DNA of 64,000 nt, taken from an uncultured Hyphomicrobiales bacterium (lineage in GTDB: Bacteria > Pseudomonadota > Alphaproteobacteria > Rhizobiales > Beijerinckiaceae). The notes beneath the pieces are model-generated. The model saw only the letters and a list, made by a program, of their open reading frames with translations. It was not told where the DNA came from and made no database searches. Positions 17,016 to 24,802 of the stretch are shown here, piece by piece. Position numbers and translations under genes: made by a program. Each line of letters begins with the position of its first letter. Position 1 is the first letter of the stretch. The DNA lies in assembly GCA_903861645.1 (NCBI GenBank), contig CAIOVE010000098.1, positions 1 through 64,000 on the forward strand, given 5' to 3'.

Positions 17016-18119
17016 ATGATGAGGACCAAGCCCCCCTTCCGCGCCGACCATGTCGGCTCGATCCTGCGCACCGCGCCGTTGAAGACCGCCCGCGAGCAGT
17101 TCGCCGCCGGCAAGATTTCCGCCGCCGACCTCAAGGCGGTCGAGGACGTCGAGATCCGCAAGATCATCGTCAAGCAGGAAGAAGTTGGTCTTGACGCGAT
17201 CACAGACGGCGAGTTCCGCCGCTCGTGGTGGCACATGGACTTCCTCGGCGAACTTGATGGCGTCGAAGTCGTCGAGGTCGATCAGGGCATCCAGTTCACC
17301 GGCGTTCAGACCAAGGCGCGCGGCCCGCGCATCACCAGCAAGCTCGGTTCGAAGGCGCATCCGCACATCGAGCACTTCAAGTTCCTCGCCGCGAACACCA
17401 AGAAGACGCCGAAGCAGTCGATCCCCAGCCCGTCGATGCTGCACTATCGCGGCGGTCGCAAGTCCATCAACATGGGCGTCTATCCGACGATGGAGGAATT
17501 CTACCACGACCTCGGGCAGGCCTATAAGCAGGCGATAGACGGCTTCTACGCCGCCGGCTGCCGCTACATCCAGATCGACGATTGCAGCTTCGCCTACCTG
17601 TGCGATCCCAAGCAGCGCGAAATGCTCGCCGCCCGCGGCGATGATCCGGTGAAGCAGGGCGACATCTACGTCGGCATGATCAACGACGCGCTCGCCGGCA
17701 AGCCCGCCGACCTCGCGGCCACCATGCATGTCTGCCGCGGCAACTTCCGCTCGACCTTCATTTCCTCGGGCGGCTACGAGCCGATCGCCGATCTCATGTT
17801 CAACAAGCTGAACATCGACGGATATTTCCTCGAGTGGGACAACGACCGTTCGGGCGGCTTCGAGCCCCTGCGCTTCCTGCCGAAGGGCAAGACCGTCATC
17901 CTCGGCCTCGTGACGTCGAAGACAGGCATGCTGGAAACCCGCGACGCTCTGCTGCGCCGCATCGACGAAGCCTCCAAATACGCCCCGCTCGATCAGCTTT
18001 GCCTGTCGCCGCAGTGTGGCTTCGCCTCGACGGAAGAGGGCAACACCCTCGCCGAGGCCGAGCAATGGGCCAAGCTGAAGCTTGTCGTTGACGTGGCGAA
18101 GGAAGTCTGGGGCAAGTAA
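17016..18119 (+). CDS. MetE C-terminal-like (YxjG-type) methyltransferase
   Basis: A 367-residue cobalamin-independent methionine-synthase-fold protein lacking the MetE N-terminal half. It may methylate homocysteine or another thiol, or demethylate a small methyl donor. The start MMRTKPPFRADHVGSIL is chosen from the AAGGAGAA site 6 bases upstream. Zinc-ligand positions are visible in ATMHVCRGNFRST (His and Cys), in the acidic DGYFLEWD segment and in LSPQCGFAS (Cys near residue 331). The family is common in soil bacteria and often works with corrinoid or one-carbon enzymes. It is flanked by its own terminator and appears monocistronic. Confidence 0.87.
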   Translation: MMRTKPPFRADHVGSILRTAPLKTAREQFAAGKISAADLKAVEDVEIRKIIVKQEEVGLDAITDGEFRRSWWHMDFLGELDGVEVVEVDQGIQFTGVQTKARGPRITSKLGSKAHPHIEHFKFLAANTKKTPKQSIPSPSMLHYRGGRKSINMGVYPTMEEFYHDLGQAYKQAIDGFYAAGCRYIQIDDCSFAYLCDPKQREMLAARGDDPVKQGDIYVGMINDALAGKPADLAATMHVCRGNFRSTFISSGGYEPIADLMFNKLNIDGYFLEWDNDRSGGFEPLRFLPKGKTVILGLVTSKTGMLETRDALLRRIDEASKYAPLDQLCLSPQCGFASTEEGNTLAEAEQWAKLKLVVDVAKEVWGK

Positions 18120-18140
18120 TCCCCGGACCGAATGTTTCAA

Positions 18141-18175
18141 CCCGCGCCGCGCGTGTCGCCGGCGCGGGTTTTTTT
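18141..18175 (+). terminator. Intrinsic terminator of the MetE-like gene
   Basis: Nine-base stem CCCGCGCCG (18141-18149) and CGGCGCGGG (18160-18168), followed by seven T. It begins 21 bases after the stop codon of the upstream gene and separates it from the convergent SnoaL-like gene. Confidence 0.9.
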
Positions 18176-18196
18176 ATCGCGCCGGCTCGCCGGCGT

Positions 18197-18637
18197 TCAC
18201 GCGCCGCCGATGACCTTCGCCAGCGCCGCCGTGTCGTTGAGCTGGACGATCTCCACGACCTTGCCATCGCGAAAGACAAAAATGTCCATCACGTGCACGA
18301 GGCGGGCCGCGCCGGTGCCGCGATTGACCGGCCGCTGCCGCCGGAAAACGAGCGCGCGATTGTTTTCAATGATGGTGTCGAGCACTTCGCTGTCGAGATA
18401 TTCGAACATGGCGTGAATACGCAAGATGAAGGCGAGCACCGCGTCCCGACCTTCGTGCATGTTGGGCAGGGGATAGATCGCGCGTGGCTCGCCGATCACC
18501 GACAGCGTGACGTCCTGATGGAGCAATCGCGTGAGTTCGGCCATGTCGAGTTTGGCGCGCGCGTCCATGAGCCGCCATAGCAAGGGTTCAATCGTCGCGC
18601 GACCATTGACAGGGATGACCGGTGACGGCGGGTTCAA
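18197..18637 (-). CDS. SnoaL-like / NTF2-fold protein
   Basis: A 146-residue protein of the NTF2-like superfamily, with the helix-then-sheet pattern seen in SnoaL polyketide cyclases and ketosteroid isomerases. Visible segments are RLMDARAKLDMAELTRLLHQDVTLSVIG at the start and, at the end, VHVMDIFVFRDGKVVEIVQLNDTAAL, the usual DxxxFxDGKI strand pair. The family covers small-molecule isomerases, dehydratases and ligand binders, so the reaction cannot be assigned. It is divergent from the CoA-transferase operon, with 174 bases between them. Confidence 0.72.
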   Translation of the reverse strand: MNPPSPVIPVNGRATIEPLLWRLMDARAKLDMAELTRLLHQDVTLSVIGEPRAIYPLPNMHEGRDAVLAFILRIHAMFEYLDSEVLDTIIENNRALVFRRQRPVNRGTGAARLVHVMDIFVFRDGKVVEIVQLNDTAALAKVIGGA

Positions 18638-18737
18638 GAATTAACCTCGCGAAAAAAAATTCAATACTTATCGCCGATAGCATCAGTCGCCCGTTGCCGC
18701 AATCGAACGATTGACGGGCCTCGCGCGCGCGATCTAA

Positions 18738-18753
18738 GACAATTGCAATTATC
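18738..18753. promoter_or_regulatory. Imperfect palindrome upstream of the CoA-transferase operon
   Basis: AATTGCAATT (18741-18750) is a perfect 10-bp palindrome inside the 16-bp near-palindrome GACAATTGCAATTATC. It is centred about 66 bases before the CoA-transferase ATG, a plausible operator position. The AT-rich core stands out against GC-rich surroundings. A MarR gene is encoded at the other end of the cluster, but a link is only a guess. Confidence 0.35.
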
Positions 18754-18811
18754 GTGGAAGGCCAAGGCGCGCGTCGTCCCGCGCGATCGCGCGTGGCCGT
18801 GGGGAAGGCGC

Positions 18812-19663
18812 ATGGCTCGTATTTTGACCTTGTCGGAAGCCGTGGAGGAAACCATTCGCGATGGCGACAGCGTCGCGATGGAGGGCTTCACCCATCTCAT
18901 CCCCTTCGCCGCCGCGCACGAGACCATTCGTCAGGGCCGCAAGGATCTGTCGTTGATCCGCATGACGCCCGATCTCATCTATGACCAGATGATCGGCATG
19001 GGTTGCGCGCGCAAGCTGACGTTTTCATGGGGCGGCAATCCCGGCGTAGGCTCGGCCCATCGCATTCGCGACGCGGTGGAAAACGCCTGGCCCCGGCCAC
19101 TCGAACTGGAGGAACACTCCCACGCGGCCATGGCGAACGCCTATGAGGCGGGCGCGGCCAACCTGCCCTTCGCCGTGTTTCGCGGCTACATCGGCGTTGA
19201 TCTGCCGCGCGTCAATCCGAGCATCCGGAGCGTTGTCTGCCCCTACACCGGCGAGAAACTCGCCACGGTGCCGGCCCTGCGCCCGGACGCGACGGTCATC
19301 CACGCGCCGCGCGCCGATCGTGCCGGCAATGTTTTGATCGAGGGCATCGTCGGCGTGCAGAAGGAGGCCGTGCTCGCCGCGCGCCGAACGCTCGTCACCG
19401 TCGAGGAGATCGTCGATGATCTCGGCGCGCCCAGTGTCAATTCCGTCGTGTTGCCGTCGTGGACCGTGGGGGCGATCGCGGTCGTGCCGGGCGGCGCGCA
19501 CCCCGCCTACGCGCATGGCTACTACAAGCGCGACAATTCGTTCTACATCGCGTGGGACAAGGTTTCGCGCGAGCGCGAGACGTTCCTCGCGTGGATGAAG
19601 GAAAACGTGCTCGACAAGAGGCCCGAGGCCTTCGCCGTTCATGGTCGGAGGGCCAGCCGATGA
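18812..19663 (+). CDS. CoA-transferase subunit A (glutaconate CoA-transferase/IpdA type)
   Basis: Larger subunit of a class I two-subunit CoA-transferase of 283 residues, starting MARILTLSEAVEETIRDGDSVAMEGFTHL after a GGGGAAGG ribosome site. Motifs include the GFTHLIPFAAAHE nucleotide-loop region and FSWGGNPGVGSAHRIRDAVE. Glutaconate CoA-transferases move CoA between acyl groups; related IpdAB proteins instead hydrolyse a steroid-ring CoA ester. The sequence alone does not decide between these. The stop overlaps the subunit B start (ATGA), as expected for a heteromeric enzyme. Confidence 0.85.
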   Translation: MARILTLSEAVEETIRDGDSVAMEGFTHLIPFAAAHETIRQGRKDLSLIRMTPDLIYDQMIGMGCARKLTFSWGGNPGVGSAHRIRDAVENAWPRPLELEEHSHAAMANAYEAGAANLPFAVFRGYIGVDLPRVNPSIRSVVCPYTGEKLATVPALRPDATVIHAPRADRAGNVLIEGIVGVQKEAVLAARRTLVTVEEIVDDLGAPSVNSVVLPSWTVGAIAVVPGGAHPAYAHGYYKRDNSFYIAWDKVSRERETFLAWMKENVLDKRPEAFAVHGRRASR

Positions 19664-20433
19664 GTTCGACGCATACGCCCACCGAAATGATGACCATCGC
19701 CGCGGCGCGCGCGCTGCGCAACGAGGACATTTGCTTTGTCGGCATCGGCGCGCCATCGGCCGCGTGCAATCTCGCGCGCCTCACCCACGCGCCGGACATC
19801 ACGTTGATTTACGAGTCCGGCACGATCGCGACAAAGCCCAACGTTTTGCCCTTGTCGATCGGCGACGGCGAACTCTGTGACACCGCGCTCTGCACGGTCT
19901 CGGTGCCGGAGATGTTCCGTTACTGGTTGCAGGGCGGACGCATCACCGTGGGGTTTCTCGGCGGCGCGCAGATCGATCGCTTCGCCAATCTGAACACGAC
20001 CGTCGTGGGCGATTACGCCAAGCCAAAGGTGCGCCTGCCCGGCGGCGGCGGCGCGCCCGAGATCGCCACCAACTGCGGCGAGATCTTCATCATCATGGCG
20101 CTGGGCCAACGCTCGTTCGTCGAGAAACTGCCGTTCATCACCTCCATGGGCCATGGCCCGACGGGGCGCGAGCGGCGCGCGATGGGTTTGACCTCCCGCG
20201 GTCCGACGAAACTGATCACCGATCTCTGCGTTTTCGAGCCCGACGCCGAGACGAAGGAAATGACCGTCGTTTCACTGCATACGGGCGCGACGCGCGAACA
20301 GGTTGTCGCCAATTGCGGCTGGGCGCCACGCTTTGCCGTCGACGTCGTCGAGACCCCAGCGCCAACGGCGCTGGAGCTGGAGACGTTGCGCTCGATGCAC
20401 GCGCGCACCAAGGCCGCGCACGCGGGCGCGTGA
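19660..20433 (+). CDS. CoA-transferase subunit B (glutaconate CoA-transferase/IpdB type)
   Basis: Smaller subunit, 257 residues, translationally coupled to subunit A. TLIYESGTIATKP near residue 49 holds the glutamate at the place of the catalytic Glu that forms the acyl-CoA anhydride in class I CoA-transferases. LPGGGGAPEIATNCG (about 126-140) and RRAMGLTSRGPTKLITDLCVFE are family motifs. Retention of the Glu favours a true transferase over the hydrolytic IpdAB branch, although that inference needs an alignment. The convergent gene is an acyl-CoA synthetase 6 bases beyond the stop, suggesting a shared acyl-CoA pathway. Confidence 0.85.
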   Translation: MSSTHTPTEMMTIAAARALRNEDICFVGIGAPSAACNLARLTHAPDITLIYESGTIATKPNVLPLSIGDGELCDTALCTVSVPEMFRYWLQGGRITVGFLGGAQIDRFANLNTTVVGDYAKPKVRLPGGGGAPEIATNCGEIFIIMALGQRSFVEKLPFITSMGHGPTGRERRAMGLTSRGPTKLITDLCVFEPDAETKEMTVVSLHTGATREQVVANCGWAPRFAVDVVETPAPTALELETLRSMHARTKAAHAGA

Positions 20434-20439
20434 CGCGGT

Positions 20440-22068
20440 TCAGGCCGTCGGCAATTTATACGAGCTGAATGTCTCGCGCAGTTTCAGCTTGTTGATCTTG
20501 CCGGTGGCCGTGTGGGGAATTTCCGCGACGGCCTGCACGTCGTCCGGCATCCACCATTTGGCGATCTTGCCTTCCATGAATTTCAGCACGTCGTCGCGCT
20601 GGATGACCCGTCCCTCCTTCGGCACGACGACCAGCAGCGGGCGTTCGTCCCACCGCGGATGCGCCACGCCGATGACAGCGGCCTCCGCCACGTCGGGATG
20701 GCCGACGGCGAGATTTTCCAGATCGATGGAGGATATCCATTCGCCGCCGGACTTGATCACGTCCTTCGACCGGTCGGTGATCTGCATGTAGCCGTTGGCG
20801 TCGATCGTCGCGACGTCGCCCGTGTCGAAGAAGCCCTCGTCGTCGAGCAGGCCCGCGTTGTCGACGCCATAATAGCCTTTCGTCACCGCGAAGCCGGCCA
20901 CCTTCAGGCGGCCAAAGGTCTTGCCATCCCATGGCAGGCTCTTGCCGGCGTCGTCGGTGATTTTCATCTCGACGCCGAAAAACGCGAAGCCCTGCTTGGC
21001 TTTCAGGTCGATCAGCGCGTCGCCCGCGACATCGGCGAGTTGCGCCTTCACCGCGCCGCACGAACCAACCGGGCTCATTTCCGTCATGCCCCACGCATGC
21101 ACGACATCGATGCCATAATCGCGCTCGAAAGCCTCGATCATCGCGCGCGGGCAGGCGGAGCCGCCGATCAGCATGCGCTCGACGGTCGACAGGCGCTTGC
21201 CCTCCTTTTGCATGTATTGCAGCAACATCAGCCAGACCGTCGGCACGCCCGCGGCCATGGTCACCTTTTCCGCCTCCATAAGTTCAAACAGCGAAGCGCC
21301 GTCGAGCCGCATGCCCGGCATGACCATCTTCGCGCCGTACATGGGGCAGGAGAAGGCGAGCGACCACGAGTTCGCGTGGAACAACGGCACGACCGGCAGG
21401 ATCGACGCGCGCGACGACAGGCCGAAGGCGTCGGCGTTCGACAGCGACATGGAATGCAGGACGTTCGAGCGATGCGAATACAGAACGCCCTTGGGATTGC
21501 CCGTCGTGCCCGACGTGTAGCAAAGGCCGGCGGCGGTTTTCTCGTCGAAGGAAGTCCAGCGGAAATCGCCATCCGCTTCCGCCAGCCAGTCCTCGTAGGC
21601 GACGGCGTTCCTCAGTTTCGTGGCGGGCATGTGCGCGCCGTCGGTAAAGACGATGTAACGCTCGACCTTGGGGAGCCGGTCCGCGAGCGCCTCGAGCAGC
21701 GGCACGAAGGTGAGGTCCGTCATCACGACGCGGTCCTCGGCGTGATTCATGATCCAGACAATCTGTTCGGGAAAGAGCCGCGGATTGACCGTGTGATAGA
21801 TCGCGCCAATGCCGGTGATCCCGTACCAGGATTCCAGATGGCGCCAGGTGTTCCAGGCGAGCGTCGCGACCCGGTCGCCATTGACGACGCCGTCGCGCGC
21901 CAGCCGTTGGGCGACGCGCAGCGACCGCTCCCGCACCCTCGCGTAATCGGTGCGATGGATGGGCCCCTCGATCGAGCGCGACACCACCTCGCGCGGGCCA
22001 AACTGCGACGCCGCGTGGTCGATGACGCGATGAATCAGCAGCGGCCAGTCCTGCATCAACCCGAGCAT
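20440..22068 (-). CDS. AMP-forming acyl-CoA synthetase (medium/long-chain type)
   Basis: Activates a carboxylic acid to its CoA thioester through an acyl-adenylate. With the ATG following GGGGAGGAACAC the product is 542 residues, typical of the family. The P-loop CYTSGTTGNPKG is at about 183-194. The A4-type VHAWGMTEMSPV and A8-type ITDRSKDVIKSGGEWIS are present, and the catalytic lysine is in TATGKINKLKLRE near the C terminus. Closest resemblance is to fatty-acyl-CoA synthetases of the FadD3/AlkK group, but the chain preference is not readable. It is divergent from the MarR gene, which may control it. Confidence 0.92.
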   Translation of the reverse strand: MLGLMQDWPLLIHRVIDHAASQFGPREVVSRSIEGPIHRTDYARVRERSLRVAQRLARDGVVNGDRVATLAWNTWRHLESWYGITGIGAIYHTVNPRLFPEQIVWIMNHAEDRVVMTDLTFVPLLEALADRLPKVERYIVFTDGAHMPATKLRNAVAYEDWLAEADGDFRWTSFDEKTAAGLCYTSGTTGNPKGVLYSHRSNVLHSMSLSNADAFGLSSRASILPVVPLFHANSWSLAFSCPMYGAKMVMPGMRLDGASLFELMEAEKVTMAAGVPTVWLMLLQYMQKEGKRLSTVERMLIGGSACPRAMIEAFERDYGIDVVHAWGMTEMSPVGSCGAVKAQLADVAGDALIDLKAKQGFAFFGVEMKITDDAGKSLPWDGKTFGRLKVAGFAVTKGYYGVDNAGLLDDEGFFDTGDVATIDANGYMQITDRSKDVIKSGGEWISSIDLENLAVGHPDVAEAAVIGVAHPRWDERPLLVVVPKEGRVIQRDDVLKFMEGKIAKWWMPDDVQAVAEIPHTATGKINKLKLRETFSSYKLPTA

Positions 22069-22237
22069 GTGTTCCTCCCCGCGCATGGCCATTTCGGCGC
22101 TGGCCACCCCATGCCGCAATCTAGCGCAATGTTCGCCGGCGGGAAGGGCGACCATAAGCCAAGGCGCTGTTTTGTAGGTGGAACACACTTGCGGCGTCAG
22201 GGGCGCGCTAATACAAGATTTGGGGTGGGGCCGATTA

Positions 22238-22702
22238 ATGAGCAGTGACGACGACAGCGGAAAAGCCGACCGGGTCTGGTTTCGATTGATGCGCCTGCAC
22301 GCCCGGCTGGGCGCGGCGATCAGCGACCGACTGAAGACCATCGGCCTGTCGGTTCCCCAGTGCGACGTGCTGACGACGCTGACCGAGCGCGAGGGCGTCA
22401 GCCAGCAGGAGCTCGCCCAGCGCCTTTATGTCACCAAGGGCAATATATCCGGTCTGATCGACCGGCTCGTGACGGCGGGGCTGGTCGAGCGTCGCGTGAC
22501 CGAGGGCGACCGGCGGTCCCACGCGATCTACCTGACGAAGGAAGGGCGGCGCCTCGCCGGGCTCGGCCTCGAACTGCAAAAACGCTTCGTGGGCGAAACC
22601 ATTGGCCGGCTGTCGGCCGGCCAGGTGGGCGAGCTCGAGGATCTCATCGTTACCGTCAGGGATCACGTGCGCGCGGCGACCGGCGAAAAGCGCCGCCGCT
22701 GA
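22238..22702 (+). CDS. MarR-family transcriptional regulator
   Basis: A 154-residue winged-helix dimeric regulator. The start MSSDDDSGKADRVWFRLMRLHARL is chosen as the ATG that begins the family N-terminal helix; there is no strong ribosome site. The DNA-binding domain spans about residues 30-95 (LSVPQCDVLTTL, VSQQELAQRLYVTKGNISGLIDRL, RRVTEGDRRSHAIYLTKEG, the wing with the DRR signature). Its position next to and divergent from an acyl-CoA synthetase gene suggests it senses an acyl-CoA or aromatic acid and represses that promoter. That is context only. Confidence 0.9.
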   Translation: MSSDDDSGKADRVWFRLMRLHARLGAAISDRLKTIGLSVPQCDVLTTLTEREGVSQQELAQRLYVTKGNISGLIDRLVTAGLVERRVTEGDRRSHAIYLTKEGRRLAGLGLELQKRFVGETIGRLSAGQVGELEDLIVTVRDHVRAATGEKRRR

Positions 22703-22718
22703 ATAGCGGCTGGTTTTT

Positions 22719-22754
22719 ACCAGTTTCGCCAACTCTTTTTTTACCAAAACTGGT
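22719..22754. promoter_or_regulatory. Inverted repeat behind the MarR gene
   Basis: ACCAGTTT (22719-22726) and AAACTGGT (22747-22754) form an 8-bp inverted repeat with a 20-base AT-rich spacer containing a T-run. The related palindrome TGGTTTTTACCA (22711-22722) overlaps it. It could be a terminator variant for marR or an operator for the next gene (start at 22813). The stem is too weak and the T-run is misplaced for a clear terminator call. Confidence 0.35.
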
Positions 22755-22812
22755 CAGGCTCGGTCGACGCGTGGAAATGCGCGTGCGTTCAGTTAGTGCG
22801 TGAGTGTGCCCC

Positions 22813-23013
22813 ATGAACCAGCCTCAGGTTTCCAGCCAGCAGCAGCCGGCCGTCGCGTCGCAGGAACTCGACATTCTCGCCCGGCTTTATCGCGAAATAG
22901 GCATTTCGGCGGTCGCCGCCGCCCTCGCCGTCGCCGAGGGAACGCCGCGCAAGAGCCGCATTTCGGCCCAGAAACTCATCGACAACAGTCGCTCGGAAAG
23001 TCTGGCCGCCTGA
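22813..23013 (+). CDS. Small conserved-looking protein, unknown function
   Basis: A 66-residue cytoplasmic protein with no signal peptide or membrane segment. A Gln-rich N terminus leads into a helical core LDILARLYREIGISAVAAALAVAEG (about 21-45) and a basic end. Coding is supported by GC-rich third positions typical of the neighbours and by the spacing to the next gene (43 bases). Its helix composition resembles small regulatory or adaptor proteins, but I do not recognise a family. A GTG three codons upstream is another possible start. Confidence 0.5.
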   Translation: MNQPQVSSQQQPAVASQELDILARLYREIGISAVAAALAVAEGTPRKSRISAQKLIDNSRSESLAA

Positions 23014-23056
23014 ACGCGTCGCCCGCCGCGGCGCGAGGCGCGGCCCGCGAGGCAAC

Positions 23057-23968
23057 ATGGCGTTCAGCCGCAGGAAATTCCTGAAGGGCGCGTCAACCCT
23101 TGGTTTGGGGGTCGGCGGGCTGGGATCATACGCCTTCGGCGTCGAACCCGGCCTGATGCTCGACGTCAGTAATTACGCGCTGACCCCGCCGGGCTGGCCC
23201 GAAACCCTGCCTCTCAGGATCGCCGTCATCGCGGACATTCACGCCTGCGAACCCTACATGTCGGCGGCGCGCATCGCCTCCATCTGCGATCTGGCCAACG
23301 CCATGTCGCCCGACCTCACCGTCATACTCGGCGATTTCAACGGTGGGCATAACTATGTCACCGCGCCAGTGATGCCGCACCAGTGGGGCGAGGCGATCGC
23401 GCGCCTGAAGGCGCCGTTGGGCGTTTTCGCGATCCTTGGCAACCATGACTGGTGGCACGGCGCGATTCCGAGCATGCGGACCAACAATGTCGAGGCCATT
23501 TCCACGGCGCTTCGCCACGCGGGCGCGCGCCTGCTCGACAACGAGGCGGTCCAACTGCGCCAGCATGGACGGTCGTTCTGGCTTCTTGGCCTGGGCGATC
23601 AGCTTGCCTATCGCGTCTCGCGCGGCGTCTACAACGGCGCCGACAATCTCGATCGGGCGCTTGGGCAGGTCACCGATGACGCGCCGGTCCTGCTGCTCGC
23701 CCACGAACCCTTCATTTTCAATCGCGTGCCGAGGCGGGTTTCGCTGACCCTCTGCGGCCATACCCACGGGGGGCAGGTCGATCTGCCGATCATCGGCACG
23801 CCCTTCGCCAGCCGTCGATTTGGCGCGAACCATGTCTATGGCCATGTGGTCGAGGACGACAGACACATGATCATATCGGCCGGGCTCGGCACATCGATCC
23901 TGCCGGTCCGGTTTGGCCGGCCGCCGGAACTGGTTTGCGTCGAACTCGGCGCGCCGGCCATTGCCTGA
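23057..23968 (+). CDS. Tat-exported metallophosphoesterase
   Basis: Calcineurin-type phosphoesterase of 303 residues with a twin-arginine signal SRRKFLKGASTLGLGVGG at the N terminus. All binuclear-metal motifs are present: DIHACE (about 60-65), GDFNGG (near 92), GNHDWWH (near 128) and GHTHGGQVDLP (near 235). This pattern matches the YkuE/LpxH-like group that acts on phospholipids or nucleotides outside the cytoplasm. Export through Tat implies that metals are loaded in the cytoplasm. It probably shares a transcript with the 66-residue protein upstream. Confidence 0.88.
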   Translation: MAFSRRKFLKGASTLGLGVGGLGSYAFGVEPGLMLDVSNYALTPPGWPETLPLRIAVIADIHACEPYMSAARIASICDLANAMSPDLTVILGDFNGGHNYVTAPVMPHQWGEAIARLKAPLGVFAILGNHDWWHGAIPSMRTNNVEAISTALRHAGARLLDNEAVQLRQHGRSFWLLGLGDQLAYRVSRGVYNGADNLDRALGQVTDDAPVLLLAHEPFIFNRVPRRVSLTLCGHTHGGQVDLPIIGTPFASRRFGANHVYGHVVEDDRHMIISAGLGTSILPVRFGRPPELVCVELGAPAIA

Positions 23969-23979
23969 CGCACGAACAA

Positions 23980-24006
23980 AAACGGCCGGGACAAGCCCGG
24001 CCGTTT
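23980..24006. terminator. Bidirectional intrinsic terminator
   Basis: Eleven-base perfect stem AAACGGCCGGG (23980-23990) and CCCGGCCGTTT (23996-24006) with loop ACAAG. T-rich sequence follows on the plus strand and the A-run at the start serves the minus strand. It lies between the convergent phosphoesterase and L,D-transpeptidase genes. Confidence 0.88.
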
Positions 24007-24027
24007 CAATTCAATCGAGCGCGAAGC

Positions 24028-24633
24028 TTACTTCACGATGACCTTGGCGCCGACCTTGATCCGGTTGAACAGGTCGATGGCGTCGATGTTGGTCATGCGG
24101 ATGCAGCCGGAGGAAACGTCATGACCGATCTTGTCCGGCTCGTTGGTGCCGTGGATGCGGTACATGGAGTCCTTGCCGTTCATGTAGAGATACATGGCGC
24201 GCGCGCCGAGCGGATTGTCGGGACCGCCCGGCAGACCGCCCGCGGCGGCGGTCGGCTTCAGGTGGGGCCAGCGCTCCAGCATGTCGGCCGGCGGCATCCA
24301 GTGCGGCCACTCGGCCTTGCGGCCCACGGAGGCGACGCCGGTCCAGCCCTGCGCTTCCGAACCGGTGGCGACGCCGTAACGGATCGCCTTCTTGCCGGGC
24401 AGGACGAAATAGAGGTAGTGCGCGCGCGTATCGATCAGCACCGTGCCAGGCGCTTCGCCGGTGGGGTCTTCCACCTGATAGCGGCGGAAATCAGTCGGAA
24501 TTTCGAAGTTCGGCACCATCGCGAGGTACTTGGCGTCCTGCGCCGAAACCGTCGGATCGGGCACCGCCTGATAGTTGCAGCCCGCCAGTCCGACTGCCAT
24601 CAGACATGCAATTGAAAAACCCTTGAAAGTCAT
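24028..24633 (-). CDS. L,D-transpeptidase lipoprotein (YkuD domain)
   Basis: Predicted outer- or inner-membrane lipoprotein of 201 residues with signal and lipobox VGLAGC (Cys at about 19). The YkuD catalytic signature is near the C terminus: RIHGTNEPDKIGHDVSSGCIRM, with the nucleophile Cys at about 177 and the preceding His. Such enzymes make 3-3 peptidoglycan crosslinks or anchor outer-membrane proteins to peptidoglycan, and Hyphomicrobiales encode many. It is monocistronic, with its own downstream terminator. Confidence 0.92.
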   Translation of the reverse strand: MTFKGFSIACLMAVGLAGCNYQAVPDPTVSAQDAKYLAMVPNFEIPTDFRRYQVEDPTGEAPGTVLIDTRAHYLYFVLPGKKAIRYGVATGSEAQGWTGVASVGRKAEWPHWMPPADMLERWPHLKPTAAAGGLPGGPDNPLGARAMYLYMNGKDSMYRIHGTNEPDKIGHDVSSGCIRMTNIDAIDLFNRIKVGAKVIVK

Positions 24634-24736
24634 AGCCCCGCCTCGATTCGCCCGAAATGCTTAACCCTAGTTATTAGGAAATTCCTTACCATAATATTGA
24701 CTGCCGGACAGATTGCGGCGCACAAGTCCATAAGCT

Positions 24737-24752
24737 GTGTCCTAAAGGACAC
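24737..24752. promoter_or_regulatory. Perfect inverted repeat upstream of the HDAC-family gene
   Basis: GTGTCCT (24737-24743) and AGGACAC (24746-24752) are 7-bp arms around AA. The repeat is centred 58 bases before the deacetylase start and about 110 bases before the divergent L,D-transpeptidase start. The short spacing argues for a dimeric repressor site rather than an RNA hairpin. Confidence 0.4.
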
Positions 24753-24802
24753 GCTTGGTGGCCGTCAGGGTCGCCTCGTTATCGCAAGCGCTGGAAACGT
24801 CC

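Noticed and set aside
16813-17019. Short plus-strand frame upstream of the MetE-like gene
   Set aside because: It has no ribosome site or recognisable composition and overlaps the promoter/leader. The nearby TGTTGTATAGGATAACA dyad looked like an operator but is only partly symmetric.
20512-22248. 578-codon plus-strand frame opposite the acyl-CoA synthetase
   Set aside because: It is the antisense of a clear AMP-binding enzyme, with His/Arg/Asp-rich shadow composition.
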